Positions 13,439 through 19,660 of a DNA stretch of 19,660 nucleotides are shown here, piece by piece; the first letter of the stretch is position 1; every line of letters begins with the position of its first letter. The stretch lies in the NCBI GenBank assembly GCA_023431345.1, contig JAEYWK010000254.1, positions 1-19,660 on the forward strand, written 5' to 3'. Under the pieces are notes generated by a model, which had not been told where the DNA came from, made no database searches, and was given only the letters and a program-made list of their open reading frames with translations. This stretch comes from Pseudomonadota bacterium (GTDB lineage Bacteria > Myxococcota_A > Polyangia > Polyangiales > Polyangiaceae). Made by a program: the position numbers and the translations under genes.

Positions 13439-13534
13439 CTCCCACTTCCTCGTCTCCCTGTTCTCTCGGTCAGCAGTCAGCTCCGACCATCCCCTTCCAC
13501 GCTTCCACCCTTCCTGTTCCCCCATCGCGCTCTC
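13439..13534 (-). repeat. Dispersed purine-rich repeat, internal copy
   Basis: Read on the minus strand, 13491-13534 starts GAGAGCG, continues with GGGGAACAGGAAGGGTGGAA and then further GTGGAAG units. The same order (GAGAGCG, GTGGGGAACAGGAAGGG, GGAAGGGT units) occurs at the right end of the window on the plus strand. A second, more decayed copy (GAGAGAACAGGGAGACGAGG, then AAGTGGGAGG) follows at 13439-13470. It lies between convergent genes, just beyond the barrel operon terminator. Confidence 0.65.
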
Positions 13535-13540
13535 GGCGGC

Positions 13541-13576
13541 ACAAAACGAAACAGGCCGGAGCAAGTCCGGCCTGTT
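13541..13576 (-). terminator. Intrinsic terminator of the outer-membrane barrel operon
   Basis: AACAGGCCGGA (13550-13560) pairs perfectly with TCCGGCCTGTT (13566-13576) around the loop GCAAG. On the minus strand the stem is followed by TCGTTTTGT (13541-13549), a usable T-rich tail. It begins 23 bases after the stop codon of the second barrel gene, making it a clear rho-independent terminator. Confidence 0.82.
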
Positions 13577-13598
13577 CGAGCGACGACGAGCGCGGCGT

Positions 13599-14492
13599 TT
13601 ACTCGCTGACCTTGTACTGGGTCGGCAGGTAGACGTTGAACGACAGCGTCATCAGCTGGTTGAAGCGGAAGCGCTGGTCCGCGTCGTTGATCTTGTTGTC
13701 GGGAAACTCGTTGTCCTTACCGCCGCCAGCGGTATCGAAGCCGCCGCGGTTCCAGGCGAAGGGCAGCAGGCGGTACTCGAAGCCGAGCGCGCTCCACTTG
13801 TTGATGTAGAACGAGAAGCCTACGGCGGCCGTCGGCGCGATCGCCATGCGCGAGGCCATGTCGAACTCCCCGACGCACGGGTCGCAGTTCTTGCGCTCCG
13901 TGAGGCCGACGAAACCAACACCTGCCGAGACGTAGAAGTCAGTGTCGAGGTAGACGCTCTGGAAGAGCGCCAGCTTGCCGCGAAACGGGGTGAGCGTGAC
14001 CTGCGGAGCCGCAACCCACTCGATACCGCCCAGCTGATCTTCGAGGTTGTCGCTGAGGTTGACCGCGGTGAGGCGCTGCGTGAGCAGGGGCCCCTTGCAG
14101 TCGTCGCTCGGGTTCGCGGCGTCGCAGGCCGCAACCTCGGCTTGGCGCCGCTTGTTCACGCCTTGGATGTTGTCGGTCAGCGCGGTGGGGAAGCGAAGAC
14201 CGCCCCAGCCGCCCCAGCCGCCAATGGCCAGCCAATCCGTGAAGTTGAACTGAAGACGCGCGCCGAGGAGCAGCGTGCGCTGGTACTCGTCGAGGAGCGT
14301 GAAGCTGGCGGCCGGCGCGATCTCGAGGCGCGTTTGGCGGTACAGGCGGAGCTTGCGCACGGCGGGAGCGCCCGCGAGCGGCCCCGTGAGGTAAAGCTCC
14401 TGAGCTTGCGAGTGCTCGGTGACGCCGAGGAGGGCGAGGCCCGCCGTGAGAGCGGTGAGGAAGCGCTTGGTGAAACGAGGATTTCTGCTCAT
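13599..14492 (-). CDS. Outer-membrane beta-barrel protein (second gene of a tandem pair)
   Basis: The product has 297 residues. A signal peptide (basic MSRNPRFTKRF, hydrophobic 11-24) ends at SQA, with cleavage near residue 30. The rest alternates polar and hydrophobic residues as membrane barrel strands do. TRLEIAPAASFTLLDEY (54-70) and LQFNFTDWLAIGGWGGWGG (80-98) line up with RRFEFTPWWNASSLNDQF and the following strands of the neighbouring barrel, so the two are paralogues. Two loops carry cysteine pairs (ACDAANPSDDC and NCDPC), which may form surface or periplasmic disulfides. The barrel start resembles the myxobacterial outer-membrane barrel domain. The ATG at 14492 is chosen over a GTG at 14513 because AAGGA (14499-14503) stands six bases ahead. 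The gap to the upstream barrel gene is 17 bp, so they form one operon. Function unknown. Confidence 0.82.
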   Translation of the reverse strand: MSRNPRFTKRFLTALTAGLALLGVTEHSQAQELYLTGPLAGAPAVRKLRLYRQTRLEIAPAASFTLLDEYQRTLLLGARLQFNFTDWLAIGGWGGWGGLRFPTALTDNIQGVNKRRQAEVAACDAANPSDDCKGPLLTQRLTAVNLSDNLEDQLGGIEWVAAPQVTLTPFRGKLALFQSVYLDTDFYVSAGVGFVGLTERKNCDPCVGEFDMASRMAIAPTAAVGFSFYINKWSALGFEYRLLPFAWNRGGFDTAGGGKDNEFPDNKINDADQRFRFNQLMTLSFNVYLPTQYKVSE

Positions 14493-14509
14493 CTGTCGTC
14501 CTTCGCCCA

Positions 14510-15466
14510 TCACTTCGGAAGCCTGTAGTCGAACGAGAACGGTACGAAGATGGAGACACCCACCTGCAGCTCCACGTTGTTCGTCAGCGAGTTCTCACCG
14601 AGCCAGCTAGCCTGGTTGCCGGGGTTGACCTCGTCGGTCCGCAGGTTCTCGAGCTTCTCGTTGTAGATGTAGTCTTTCACCGCCGCGTTGAAGGCGAACC
14701 AGCGCGTGAAGAAGATGCGGAGACCGAGACCCGCGTCGACCGCCAGCTTCGGCTTGTATTCGAAGTTGCGGTTATCGGGATCGATGACGGCGATGGGCCG
14801 GGTGCTGAGGGCGCCCACGCCGCCGAGCACGTAGGCGTCGTACTCGAAGATGAAATCACCGAAGCCCGCGAACTTGCCGTACGCGAACACGTAGTTGAAG
14901 TCGAGCGAGGCGCCCCACTGGTACTCGTTCAGCGGCACGGCGACGCGCGCGGCGCGCCGGACTTGGCCGTTGAACGCGCTGTCTTCGTTGAACGGCGCGT
15001 AGTAACGGAAGTTCGCGCCAATCGCGAGGACGTTGGTGATGTAGTAGTTGATGGCGACGCCGGGCCCCTTATGCTGCACGAACTGGTCGTTCAGCGAGCT
15101 GGCGTTCCACCACGGAGTAAACTCGAAACGCCGGGCGCGCATCACGTAGAGCTGCTGCACCGCGTAGATGCTCTCCTTGATGGGCCGGGCCGCCTCTTTC
15201 TTCATGTCGAGGACGGGACAGGCTGCCGGATCGATCTTGCAGATGTCTCCGACGCCGTCGCCCTCGTCCACCAGATCGCCCTCGCCAGCGGCGTCACCGC
15301 CAGCGTCTGCGGAGGCGTCACCTTCGGCCTGCGCGCTAGCTCCTTCGGCATCGGCGTCAATGGTCGCCCCGGCTTCTGCCTTGGCGCCCAACTTAACTTG
15401 AGCGAACCCCGTGGCCGGGACTGCGCCGAGGGCCGCTATGAGGAGCCCGATGCAACTTTTCTTCAT
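14510..15466 (-). CDS. Outer-membrane beta-barrel protein with acidic N-terminal extension
   Basis: The product has 318 residues. The signal peptide MKKSCIGLLIAALGAVPATG-FA is cleaved near residue 22. Residues about 27-75 are a low-complexity Ala/Asp/Glu/Gly stretch, strongly acidic, probably disordered and periplasmic. A short Cys-containing segment (DICKIDPAACP, 74-84) follows, and the barrel begins near 104 with YVMRARRFEFTPWWNASSLND. The strand pattern continues to the end, with NYYITNVLAIGANFRYY and similar aromatic-girdle segments. It matches the downstream gene's product at the barrel start. AGAGG (15472-15476) five bases ahead sets the start. It leads the two-gene operon, with a good promoter candidate about 90 bp upstream. 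M. xanthus gliding proteins GltA and GltB are paired barrels of this general kind, but I cannot show orthology. Confidence 0.83.
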   Translation of the reverse strand: MKKSCIGLLIAALGAVPATGFAQVKLGAKAEAGATIDADAEGASAQAEGDASADAGGDAAGEGDLVDEGDGVGDICKIDPAACPVLDMKKEAARPIKESIYAVQQLYVMRARRFEFTPWWNASSLNDQFVQHKGPGVAINYYITNVLAIGANFRYYAPFNEDSAFNGQVRRAARVAVPLNEYQWGASLDFNYVFAYGKFAGFGDFIFEYDAYVLGGVGALSTRPIAVIDPDNRNFEYKPKLAVDAGLGLRIFFTRWFAFNAAVKDYIYNEKLENLRTDEVNPGNQASWLGENSLTNNVELQVGVSIFVPFSFDYRLPK

Positions 15467-15488
15467 CGATGCCTCTTACGCTTCCCCT

Positions 15489-15502
15489 ACAACGTCCGTT
15501 GT
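15489..15502 (-). promoter_or_regulatory. Leader hairpin or operator before the barrel operon
   Basis: ACAACG (15489-15494) and CGTTGT (15497-15502) are a perfect 6-bp dyad around TC, about 23 bases before the start codon and inside the predicted 5' leader. A second loose dyad, ATTGG and CCAAT, lies at 15520-15538. The leader is clearly AT-richer than surrounding genes. Either could bind a regulator or shape the mRNA; the loop of the first is too short for a stable hairpin, so an operator is slightly favoured. Confidence 0.35.
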
Positions 15503-15553
15503 CGTAAATACCGAAAACTATTGGTAATTTCCGCCAATCGGAAACGCCGGGGG

Positions 15554-15583
15554 ACTATATCACGCCAAATTTCAGACGATCAA
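15554..15583 (-). promoter_or_regulatory. Sigma70-like promoter of the outer-membrane barrel operon
   Basis: On the minus strand TTGATC (15578-15583, four of six consensus bases) is followed after 18 bp by TATAGT (15554-15559, five of six). Predicted transcription start is near 15547, giving a leader of about 80 bases. It lies in a 149-bp AT-rich gap after ftsY, where a promoter is expected. Confidence 0.6.
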
Positions 15584-15615
15584 CAAGCAAAACATTTCAG
15601 TGTAGACAGAATCGG

Positions 15616-16872
15616 TTAGACCGCTTCTGACTCGCGACCAAGCAGCGCTTCCACGAAGTCCTCCGGAGAGAACTCGTGGAGATCGTCTGGACGCTCACCC
15701 AGCCCCACGTATCGGACTGGGACGCGAAGGCCATTGGCAACGCCCAACACCACTCCCCCTTTAGCCGTACCGTCGAGCTTTGTCAGCACGATACCGGTCA
15801 ATGGGAGCGCCTCCTTGAATTCTTTGGCTTGAGCGAAGGCGTTCTGACCATTGGTCGAGTCGACGACCAGCAAGATTTCGTGAGGCGCCCCGGGCAGGGC
15901 CTTCTCAGCCGTCTTGGCGATCTTCTTCATCTCGCTCATCAGGTTGGACTTGGTGTGGAGACGACCGGCGGTGTCTGCCAAGACCACGTCCGCTCCGGTT
16001 TCTTGGGCCTTCTTGATCGCGTCGAAGACGACGCTCCCCGGATCGCCGCCGTCTTTGCCGCGAACGACCTCGCAGCCGACGCGCTCGCCCCAAACGACGA
16101 GCTGCTGCACCGCGGCCGCACGAAACGTGTCACCGGCGGCGAGCACGCACTTCTTACCCGAGGCGGTCAGCTTGGTGGCAAGCTTGCCGATGGTCGTCGT
16201 CTTGCCGGCGCCGTTGACGCCGACCATCAGCACGACGGTGGGCGAGGCGCGCAGCTCGAGCGGCCCTGACGCCGAAGCCTCGAGTATTCTGCGGCATTCT
16301 GCGCGGAGCTCGGACCAAACCGCCTCCGGATCAGCCAGCTCGCCCTTGGCTAGCGTCGCCTTGACGTGCTCGAGCAGCGCGCCGGTCGTCTCCACGCCGA
16401 CGTCGGAGGTGAGCAGCACCTCTTCGATCTGCGCGGTGAGGTCCGGGGTGAGCTCTTTCTTGCCGACGAACAGCGCACGCAACCGCCCGAAAAATCCTTC
16501 AGACTCGCGCGACTTCGAGAGGCCACGCCGCAGGCCGCTGACATCACGAGCCTTCGGCGCGGCAGGGGCCGGCTCAGGCGTCTTCGTGGCGTCGCGTCGG
16601 GAAGGCGGGGCGGGGCGCGATGGGCGGGCGGGCGCGGGAGGAGCGACGGCTTCGGCCGTGGCCTCGTTGGCTTCGTCATCAGGGGTGACGACTTCAGCTG
16701 GCGGAGCCGCCTTCGTCTTGACCGACGCGGGCTTCGTGGCGCCGCGCTCGGACTTTTGCTGGGGAGGGGCGGCCTCTTCACGCGGCGGGAGCGCGGGCTC
16801 CGACTTCTTGAAGAAGAGGAAGTACGCACCGACCGCGACGGCCAGGGCCAAGAGGACGTAGATGAATTCCAT
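15616..16872 (-). CDS. ftsY: Signal recognition particle receptor FtsY with N-terminal membrane helix
   Basis: The product has 418 residues. It is the SRP receptor GTPase that docks ribosome-SRP complexes at the inner membrane. Residues 3-22 form a hydrophobic membrane helix followed by FKK, then an Ala/Pro/Lys/Glu-rich linker (about 25-110). The NG domain starts near GFFGRLRALFVGKKELT (126-142). GTPase motifs are GVNGAGKTTT (218-227), DTFRAAAVQQL (248-258), DTAGRLHTKSNLM (300-312), TKLDGTAKGG (364-373) and VGLGERPDDLHEF (389-401). The RLHT and GERPDDL wording and the lack of an M domain mark FtsY rather than Ffh. The start agrees with the membrane helix at residue 3. Its own promoter candidate overlaps the end of the upstream gene. 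Confidence 0.97.
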   Translation of the reverse strand: MEFIYVLLALAVAVGAYFLFFKKSEPALPPREEAAPPQQKSERGATKPASVKTKAAPPAEVVTPDDEANEATAEAVAPPAPARPSRPAPPSRRDATKTPEPAPAAPKARDVSGLRRGLSKSRESEGFFGRLRALFVGKKELTPDLTAQIEEVLLTSDVGVETTGALLEHVKATLAKGELADPEAVWSELRAECRRILEASASGPLELRASPTVVLMVGVNGAGKTTTIGKLATKLTASGKKCVLAAGDTFRAAAVQQLVVWGERVGCEVVRGKDGGDPGSVVFDAIKKAQETGADVVLADTAGRLHTKSNLMSEMKKIAKTAEKALPGAPHEILLVVDSTNGQNAFAQAKEFKEALPLTGIVLTKLDGTAKGGVVLGVANGLRVPVRYVGLGERPDDLHEFSPEDFVEALLGRESEAV

Positions 16873-16898
16873 TCCGCGCGTACTGCTGAGGGCCCGCG

Positions 16899-16928
16899 AC
16901 TATAGGGAGGCGCGCTCCATTCAGTCAA
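16899..16928 (-). promoter_or_regulatory. ftsY: Sigma70 promoter of ftsY
   Basis: On the minus strand TTGACT (16923-16928) and TATAGT (16899-16904) are separated by 18 bp; each box matches five of six consensus bases. The -35 box overlaps the stop codon of the upstream gene. Transcription would start near 16892, some 20 bases before the ftsY ATG. This is the best promoter match in the window. Confidence 0.65.
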
Positions 16929-18660
16929 TGCCTCGAGGTGACTCTCCACCGAGTTTCGGATCCTCGGCCACACCGGCGGCGAGCTCGCTCGCCGCGTCGG
17001 GAGCCACCGGCCCGAACGCCAGCCGTTCCATACCCCGCGCCCAGCGCTCGACCTCGGGCTCGGCTTCGCTACGAGCGGCGGCCACCACGTGCGCTGGTGT
17101 GGGTTCCCCGGCGGCGCGGGTCCACGGCTTGCCTCGCTTTTCGGCCCAGCGGACGAGCCGCTCGAGCAAAGCACGACGGCGCGTGATGAGCGACAGCTCG
17201 AGCACGCCCGGTGGGGGCAGCTCTGCGCGCAACGTGGCGTGAAACGGCGCCGTCACTTCGACGCTCGTGCCCGGCGGGAAGGTGGAGCCCTCCAGCTCGA
17301 ACTGCCCCTCGGCACCGACGCGGATTTGTTGCAGCACGGGGCCGGGCGACCCCGGACCGATGAAGCTCAGCACCGCCGGTGAGACGGGGGTGCCCTCGTG
17401 GGCGTCTCGCACGCCGCCCCGGTAACCCGCGCCGCTCGGGAAAGCCTCGAGCACCTCCACGCTCGCGCGCGGGCGCGGGGGCAGGGCGCCCACCACGGGC
17501 CGTGGTCGGGCCGGGCGCCGCCAGCCGAGCACGACGGCGAGCGCGGCGAGCACGGCCGCCCCGATCCAGAGCGCGTAGCGCCCGTAGCTGGGCCCCTCCG
17601 GCAGCACGCGAACTTCGAGCGGCGTCCCCCCGATCCAGCCCGGGCCGTGGCCGATGTACTCGAGAGTGATCGTGCTCGACCAGGGCGTTCCCGGCGCGCT
17701 CGGCAAGGCGAGCTGCGCAACGCCGGCGTGCACGGGCGCGGCGGCGACGCTGAAGCCTCCGCTTCGCGCTTCCACCACACCGCCGGGAGCGGGGCCGAGC
17801 GCGGACACGGCCTGCACCTTCAGGGCGCTGCCCACTTCGACGCTGCTGACGGCGTCGTCCAGCCGAAGCGAGACGGTCGCGGTTCGCAGCACGCCGACGC
17901 TCGCGCGGCTCAAGTCGTCGCCGCTACGCGCGCGCAGGCGCGCTACGAGACGTGCAGGACCAGGCTCTCCGAAGCTCGCTGCGAGGATCGCGAAGCGCTG
18001 CACTTCGCCGAGGCCGTCGAGGGCGCTACGGCCGAGCTCGACCTCACGCGCCGACGTGATCAGCGAGATGGCCAGCTCTGCGCCGTCGGGTGCAGGTGTT
18101 CCATTGCGGCTGCGCGCAACGAGCCCGAGCTCTTGCACCGGCTTGTCGAGAGAAATACTGGTGAGCGGCGGATCGAACCCGACCTCGAAGGAGCTCGTGG
18201 TGCGCTCGGGCAGTCGCACGCTGTGCGACGTGCGTTCGAAGTAACCGCGCGCGTCTCGATAGCCGAGGATCACGTTGCCGGTGGTCATGCCGGTCACGCT
18301 CACGCACAGGCGCCCAGCTGCATCGGTGGTGAGCACGAGCTCGCCCGCGGCTTCAGCGCGTGTGTCGCCGCAGCGGCGGAGCGTCGGAAGGCCGTCGCCT
18401 TCCGCGCGCACGCTCACCTCGGCGCCTCCGAGCGGCCTGCCCACCTCGTCAGCCAACAGCAGTCGAAGCTCGTAGCCGCTCGGGGCGCTGCGAGCTTCGA
18501 CGTCGAACGCTGCTCGACCCGATACCTTCAGGCTTGGCGCGGCGTCATCGGCGGCCGTCCAGCCGGAGTAGAGCACGCACGCAACGAGCGCAGCTAACGC
18601 GGCCCGGGTCGATCTAACCCGGGGGCGGAGGCGTAGCGACTTGCGCTCAAGGCACCACAT
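16921..18660 (-). CDS. Membrane protein with Ig-like and carboxypeptidase-regulatory-like domains (unknown role)
   Basis: From the ATG at 18660 the product has 579 residues. The basic start and hydrophobic segment 18-33 form a signal sequence or anchor. Residues about 44-360 are beta-rich and look like several Ig-like domains, for example LADEVGRPLGGAEVSVRAEGDG (69-90) followed by TTDAAGRLCVSVTG (111-124). A transmembrane helix spans about 362-380, then RRPARPRP, so the N-terminal part is periplasmic. In the cytosol, 398-490 resembles a carboxypeptidase-regulatory (transthyretin-like) fold. The last segment (RRRALLERLVRWAEKRGKPW at 494-513, then TPAHVV and the ERWARGMERLAFGP stretch) resembles the C-terminal DUF4129 domain of transglutaminase-type membrane proteins; this is a weak, memory-based likeness. 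The frame is open 18 codons upstream. It ends 48 bp before ftsY, but ftsY has its own promoter. Confidence 0.7.
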   Translation of the reverse strand: MWCLERKSLRLRPRVRSTRAALAALVACVLYSGWTAADDAAPSLKVSGRAAFDVEARSAPSGYELRLLLADEVGRPLGGAEVSVRAEGDGLPTLRRCGDTRAEAAGELVLTTDAAGRLCVSVTGMTTGNVILGYRDARGYFERTSHSVRLPERTTSSFEVGFDPPLTSISLDKPVQELGLVARSRNGTPAPDGAELAISLITSAREVELGRSALDGLGEVQRFAILAASFGEPGPARLVARLRARSGDDLSRASVGVLRTATVSLRLDDAVSSVEVGSALKVQAVSALGPAPGGVVEARSGGFSVAAAPVHAGVAQLALPSAPGTPWSSTITLEYIGHGPGWIGGTPLEVRVLPEGPSYGRYALWIGAAVLAALAVVLGWRRPARPRPVVGALPPRPRASVEVLEAFPSGAGYRGGVRDAHEGTPVSPAVLSFIGPGSPGPVLQQIRVGAEGQFELEGSTFPPGTSVEVTAPFHATLRAELPPPGVLELSLITRRRALLERLVRWAEKRGKPWTRAAGEPTPAHVVAAARSEAEPEVERWARGMERLAFGPVAPDAASELAAGVAEDPKLGGESPRGID

Positions 18661-18694
18661 CGGCGCCACACGATAGCCCAATTTTTGAAGAGCG

Positions 18695-18708
18695 GTGGCG
18701 CGCGCCAC
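18695..18708. promoter_or_regulatory. Perfect 14-bp palindrome in a divergent promoter region
   Basis: GTGGCGCGCGCCAC is its own reverse complement. It lies in the 89-bp gap between the divergent starts at 18660 and 18750, next to the AT-rich AATTTTTGAAGAG on one side and AACGTT (18713-18718) on the other. It could be an operator shared by both genes, although GC palindromes of this kind also arise by chance in such DNA. Confidence 0.35.
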
Positions 18709-18749
18709 GTCCAACGTTGCACCAGCTACCCATGATATCGTGCCCTGCG

Positions 18750-19571
18750 ATGTTGCCCTCCCGAGCGAAGCGGGCGTTGTCGGTGTTGGTGCTCTTCGGG
18801 TCGTTGCTCGCTACGTCGGTCGCGGCGGCGCAGCCGAGCGACTTGGAGCGGCTGGTCTACAACTTGGCGAACAGCGAGGACTTTCGTGTGCGGACGCAAG
18901 CTGCGCTCGCCCTCGGCGCGTCGAAGAGCGAGCGCGCCATCACGCCGCTTTGCTCGGCCCTCGCCGACGCCAACACGACGGTGCGCGCGGCGTCGGCCGC
19001 CGCCCTCGGCCGCTTGGCGATGAAGGGCGCTCAAGGCTGCCTCGAGCGCCGGCTCGGTTCCGAATCGAGCGATGTCGTGAAAGCGAGCATCCGCAAAGCA
19101 CTCGAGACGATCGCGGGCGGCGGTGGTGCCGAGCCGCTGTTCGTGAGCGATACGAGGTTCTACGTCGCCATCGGCAAGACGACCGACAAGACCGGGCGTG
19201 GTACGGCCGAGGTGGACGGCATGGTGCGCTCCGCGATGGCGAGCAAGGTCGGGCAAACCTCCGGGTTCCTCGCGGCTCCCGCCAACGAGAGCCAAGCCGA
19301 CGCGAAGCGACGTCTGGCGGCGCATCCCGCGGTGAAGGGCTTCTACCTGTCACCGAGCATCAGCGCGCCGGATTACTCGAACGGTAACCTCAAGGTGAAG
19401 ATCGAGGTGGCCATGCTGACCTATCCCGACAAGAACCTGATCGGGAGCTACTCACTGAACCTGACGGAGCCGGGGGTTTCCCCGGGCAGCACGCAGAACG
19501 AAAATGATCTGATTCGCATGGTCGCCGAGCGCGCCATCGATAAGTTCGCCGTCATTGCTCCGAATCAGTAA
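18750..19571 (+). CDS. Exported HEAT-repeat protein with a C-terminal alpha/beta domain
   Basis: The product has 273 residues. A classical signal peptide (MLPSRAKRALSVLVLFGSLLATSVAAAQP) is cleaved near AAA-Q, residue 28. Residues about 31-122 are HEAT-type helix pairs (RVRTQAALALGAS, ITPLCSALADANTTVRAASAAALGRLA, VVKASIRKALETI). From about 128 the fold changes: VSDTRFYVAIGKTTDKT (132-148), then VKGFYLSPSISAPDY, LKVKIEVAMLTYPDKNLIGSY and DLIRMVAERAIDKFAV. That alternation of strands with a final helix loosely recalls LpoB/CsgG-like periplasmic domains, without certainty. The periplasm is the expected location. The start at 18750 is chosen because it begins the signal peptide; an in-frame ATG lies at 18717. 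The Shine-Dalgarno sequence is poor. It is divergent from the large Ig-like protein gene. Confidence 0.78.
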   Translation: MLPSRAKRALSVLVLFGSLLATSVAAAQPSDLERLVYNLANSEDFRVRTQAALALGASKSERAITPLCSALADANTTVRAASAAALGRLAMKGAQGCLERRLGSESSDVVKASIRKALETIAGGGGAEPLFVSDTRFYVAIGKTTDKTGRGTAEVDGMVRSAMASKVGQTSGFLAAPANESQADAKRRLAAHPAVKGFYLSPSISAPDYSNGNLKVKIEVAMLTYPDKNLIGSYSLNLTEPGVSPGSTQNENDLIRMVAERAIDKFAVIAPNQ

Positions 19572-19587
19572 GCTCTTACGGATCTGT

Positions 19588-19660
19588 GAGATAGAGAGAG
19601 CGAGAGCGAGAGTGGGGAACAGGAAGGGTGGAAGGGTGGAAGGGTGGAAGGGTGGAAGGG
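19588..19660 (+). repeat. Purine-rich tandem repeat (GGAAGGGT units) at the window edge
   Basis: After the HEAT gene, 19588-19612 is almost pure GA (GAGATAGAGAGAGCGAGAGC and so on). Then GTGGGGAACAGGAAGGG leads into 4.9 copies of the 8-base unit GGAAGGGT (19622-19660), cut by the window end. The G-runs are spaced GGG-TGGAA-GGG throughout, which fits the G3+N1-7 rule for a G-quadruplex on the plus strand. The first part matches the repeat at 13491-13534 in the opposite orientation. Copy number may vary between strains. Confidence 0.85.

Noticed and set aside
13350..14528. 392-codon open frame on the plus strand across the second barrel gene
   Set aside because: It is antisense to a gene with signal peptide, ribosome binding site, terminator and family features; its Arg/Glu/Val-rich translation is typical of a shadow frame in GC-rich DNA.
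17398..18597. 399-codon open frame on the plus strand
   Set aside because: It is antisense to the Ig-like membrane protein, has low-complexity Arg/Ala/Glu content and no recognisable motif or ribosome binding site.
19622..19660. CRISPR array
   Set aside because: The repeat unit is only 8 bases with no spacers; it is a simple tandem repeat.

Overview
The window is GC-rich, gene-dense bacterial chromosome that reads best as a myxobacterium-like member of the Myxococcota (Polyangia rather than Myxococcia, by impression). Grounds: a Hanks-type kinase with a transmembrane tail, a PP2C phosphatase, two tandem outer-membrane barrels of the kind described from myxobacteria, HEAT-repeat proteins, an FtsY with a membrane anchor, and a lipoprotein whose mature end (CGARTD) recalls many myxobacterial lipoproteins. 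This placement is inference; there is no rRNA to test it. No phage, transposon, CRISPR or integrase gene is visible, so the region looks like stable chromosome.

Layout. 1-396: 3' end of phosphoglucomutase. 397-1959: a palindrome-rich regulatory region, a small membrane protein, a TetR-family regulator and a HIT hydrolase, all on the plus strand. 1986-4485 (minus): an endonuclease/exonuclease/phosphatase-family protein followed by pgi, which meets the HIT gene tail to tail at a 14-bp-stem hairpin. 4554-7530 (plus): Ser/Thr kinase, frr, PP2C phosphatase. 7656-8228 (minus): a cysteine-rich probable lipoprotein with a strong terminator. 8699-9592 (plus): an SGNH/SASA-type esterase lipoprotein. 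9693-9768 (minus): tRNA-His(GTG). 9992-11065 (minus): histone-deacetylase-family amidohydrolase, divergent from a two-TM HAMP-type sensor (11192-12367, plus) without an output domain. 12486-13226 (plus): a cytoplasmic HEAT-repeat protein. 13599-15466 (minus): two paralogous outer-membrane barrels in an operon. 15616-18660 (minus): ftsY and, upstream, a large membrane protein with Ig-like and carboxypeptidase-regulatory-like domains. 18750-19571 (plus): an exported HEAT-repeat protein. The window ends inside a purine-rich tandem repeat.

How the genes work together. pgm and pgi are both glucose-phosphate enzymes (glucose-1-P / glucose-6-P / fructose-6-P), but they lie on opposite strands and are not one operon. 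The kinase and PP2C phosphatase are opposite activities flanking the translation factor frr. FtsY and the outer-membrane and exported proteins relate to the cell envelope but appear to have separate promoters. Two sigma70-like promoters, for ftsY and for the barrel operon, share an 18-bp spacer and a TATAGT -10 box.

The observations most worth a second look are: the palindrome cluster before the small-membrane-protein/TetR pair; a purine-rich, G-quadruplex-capable repeat found at two intergenic sites about 6 kb apart; the tandem barrel paralogues, one with a long acidic extension; and the unrecognised multidomain envelope proteins. No single clearly new biological system was found.
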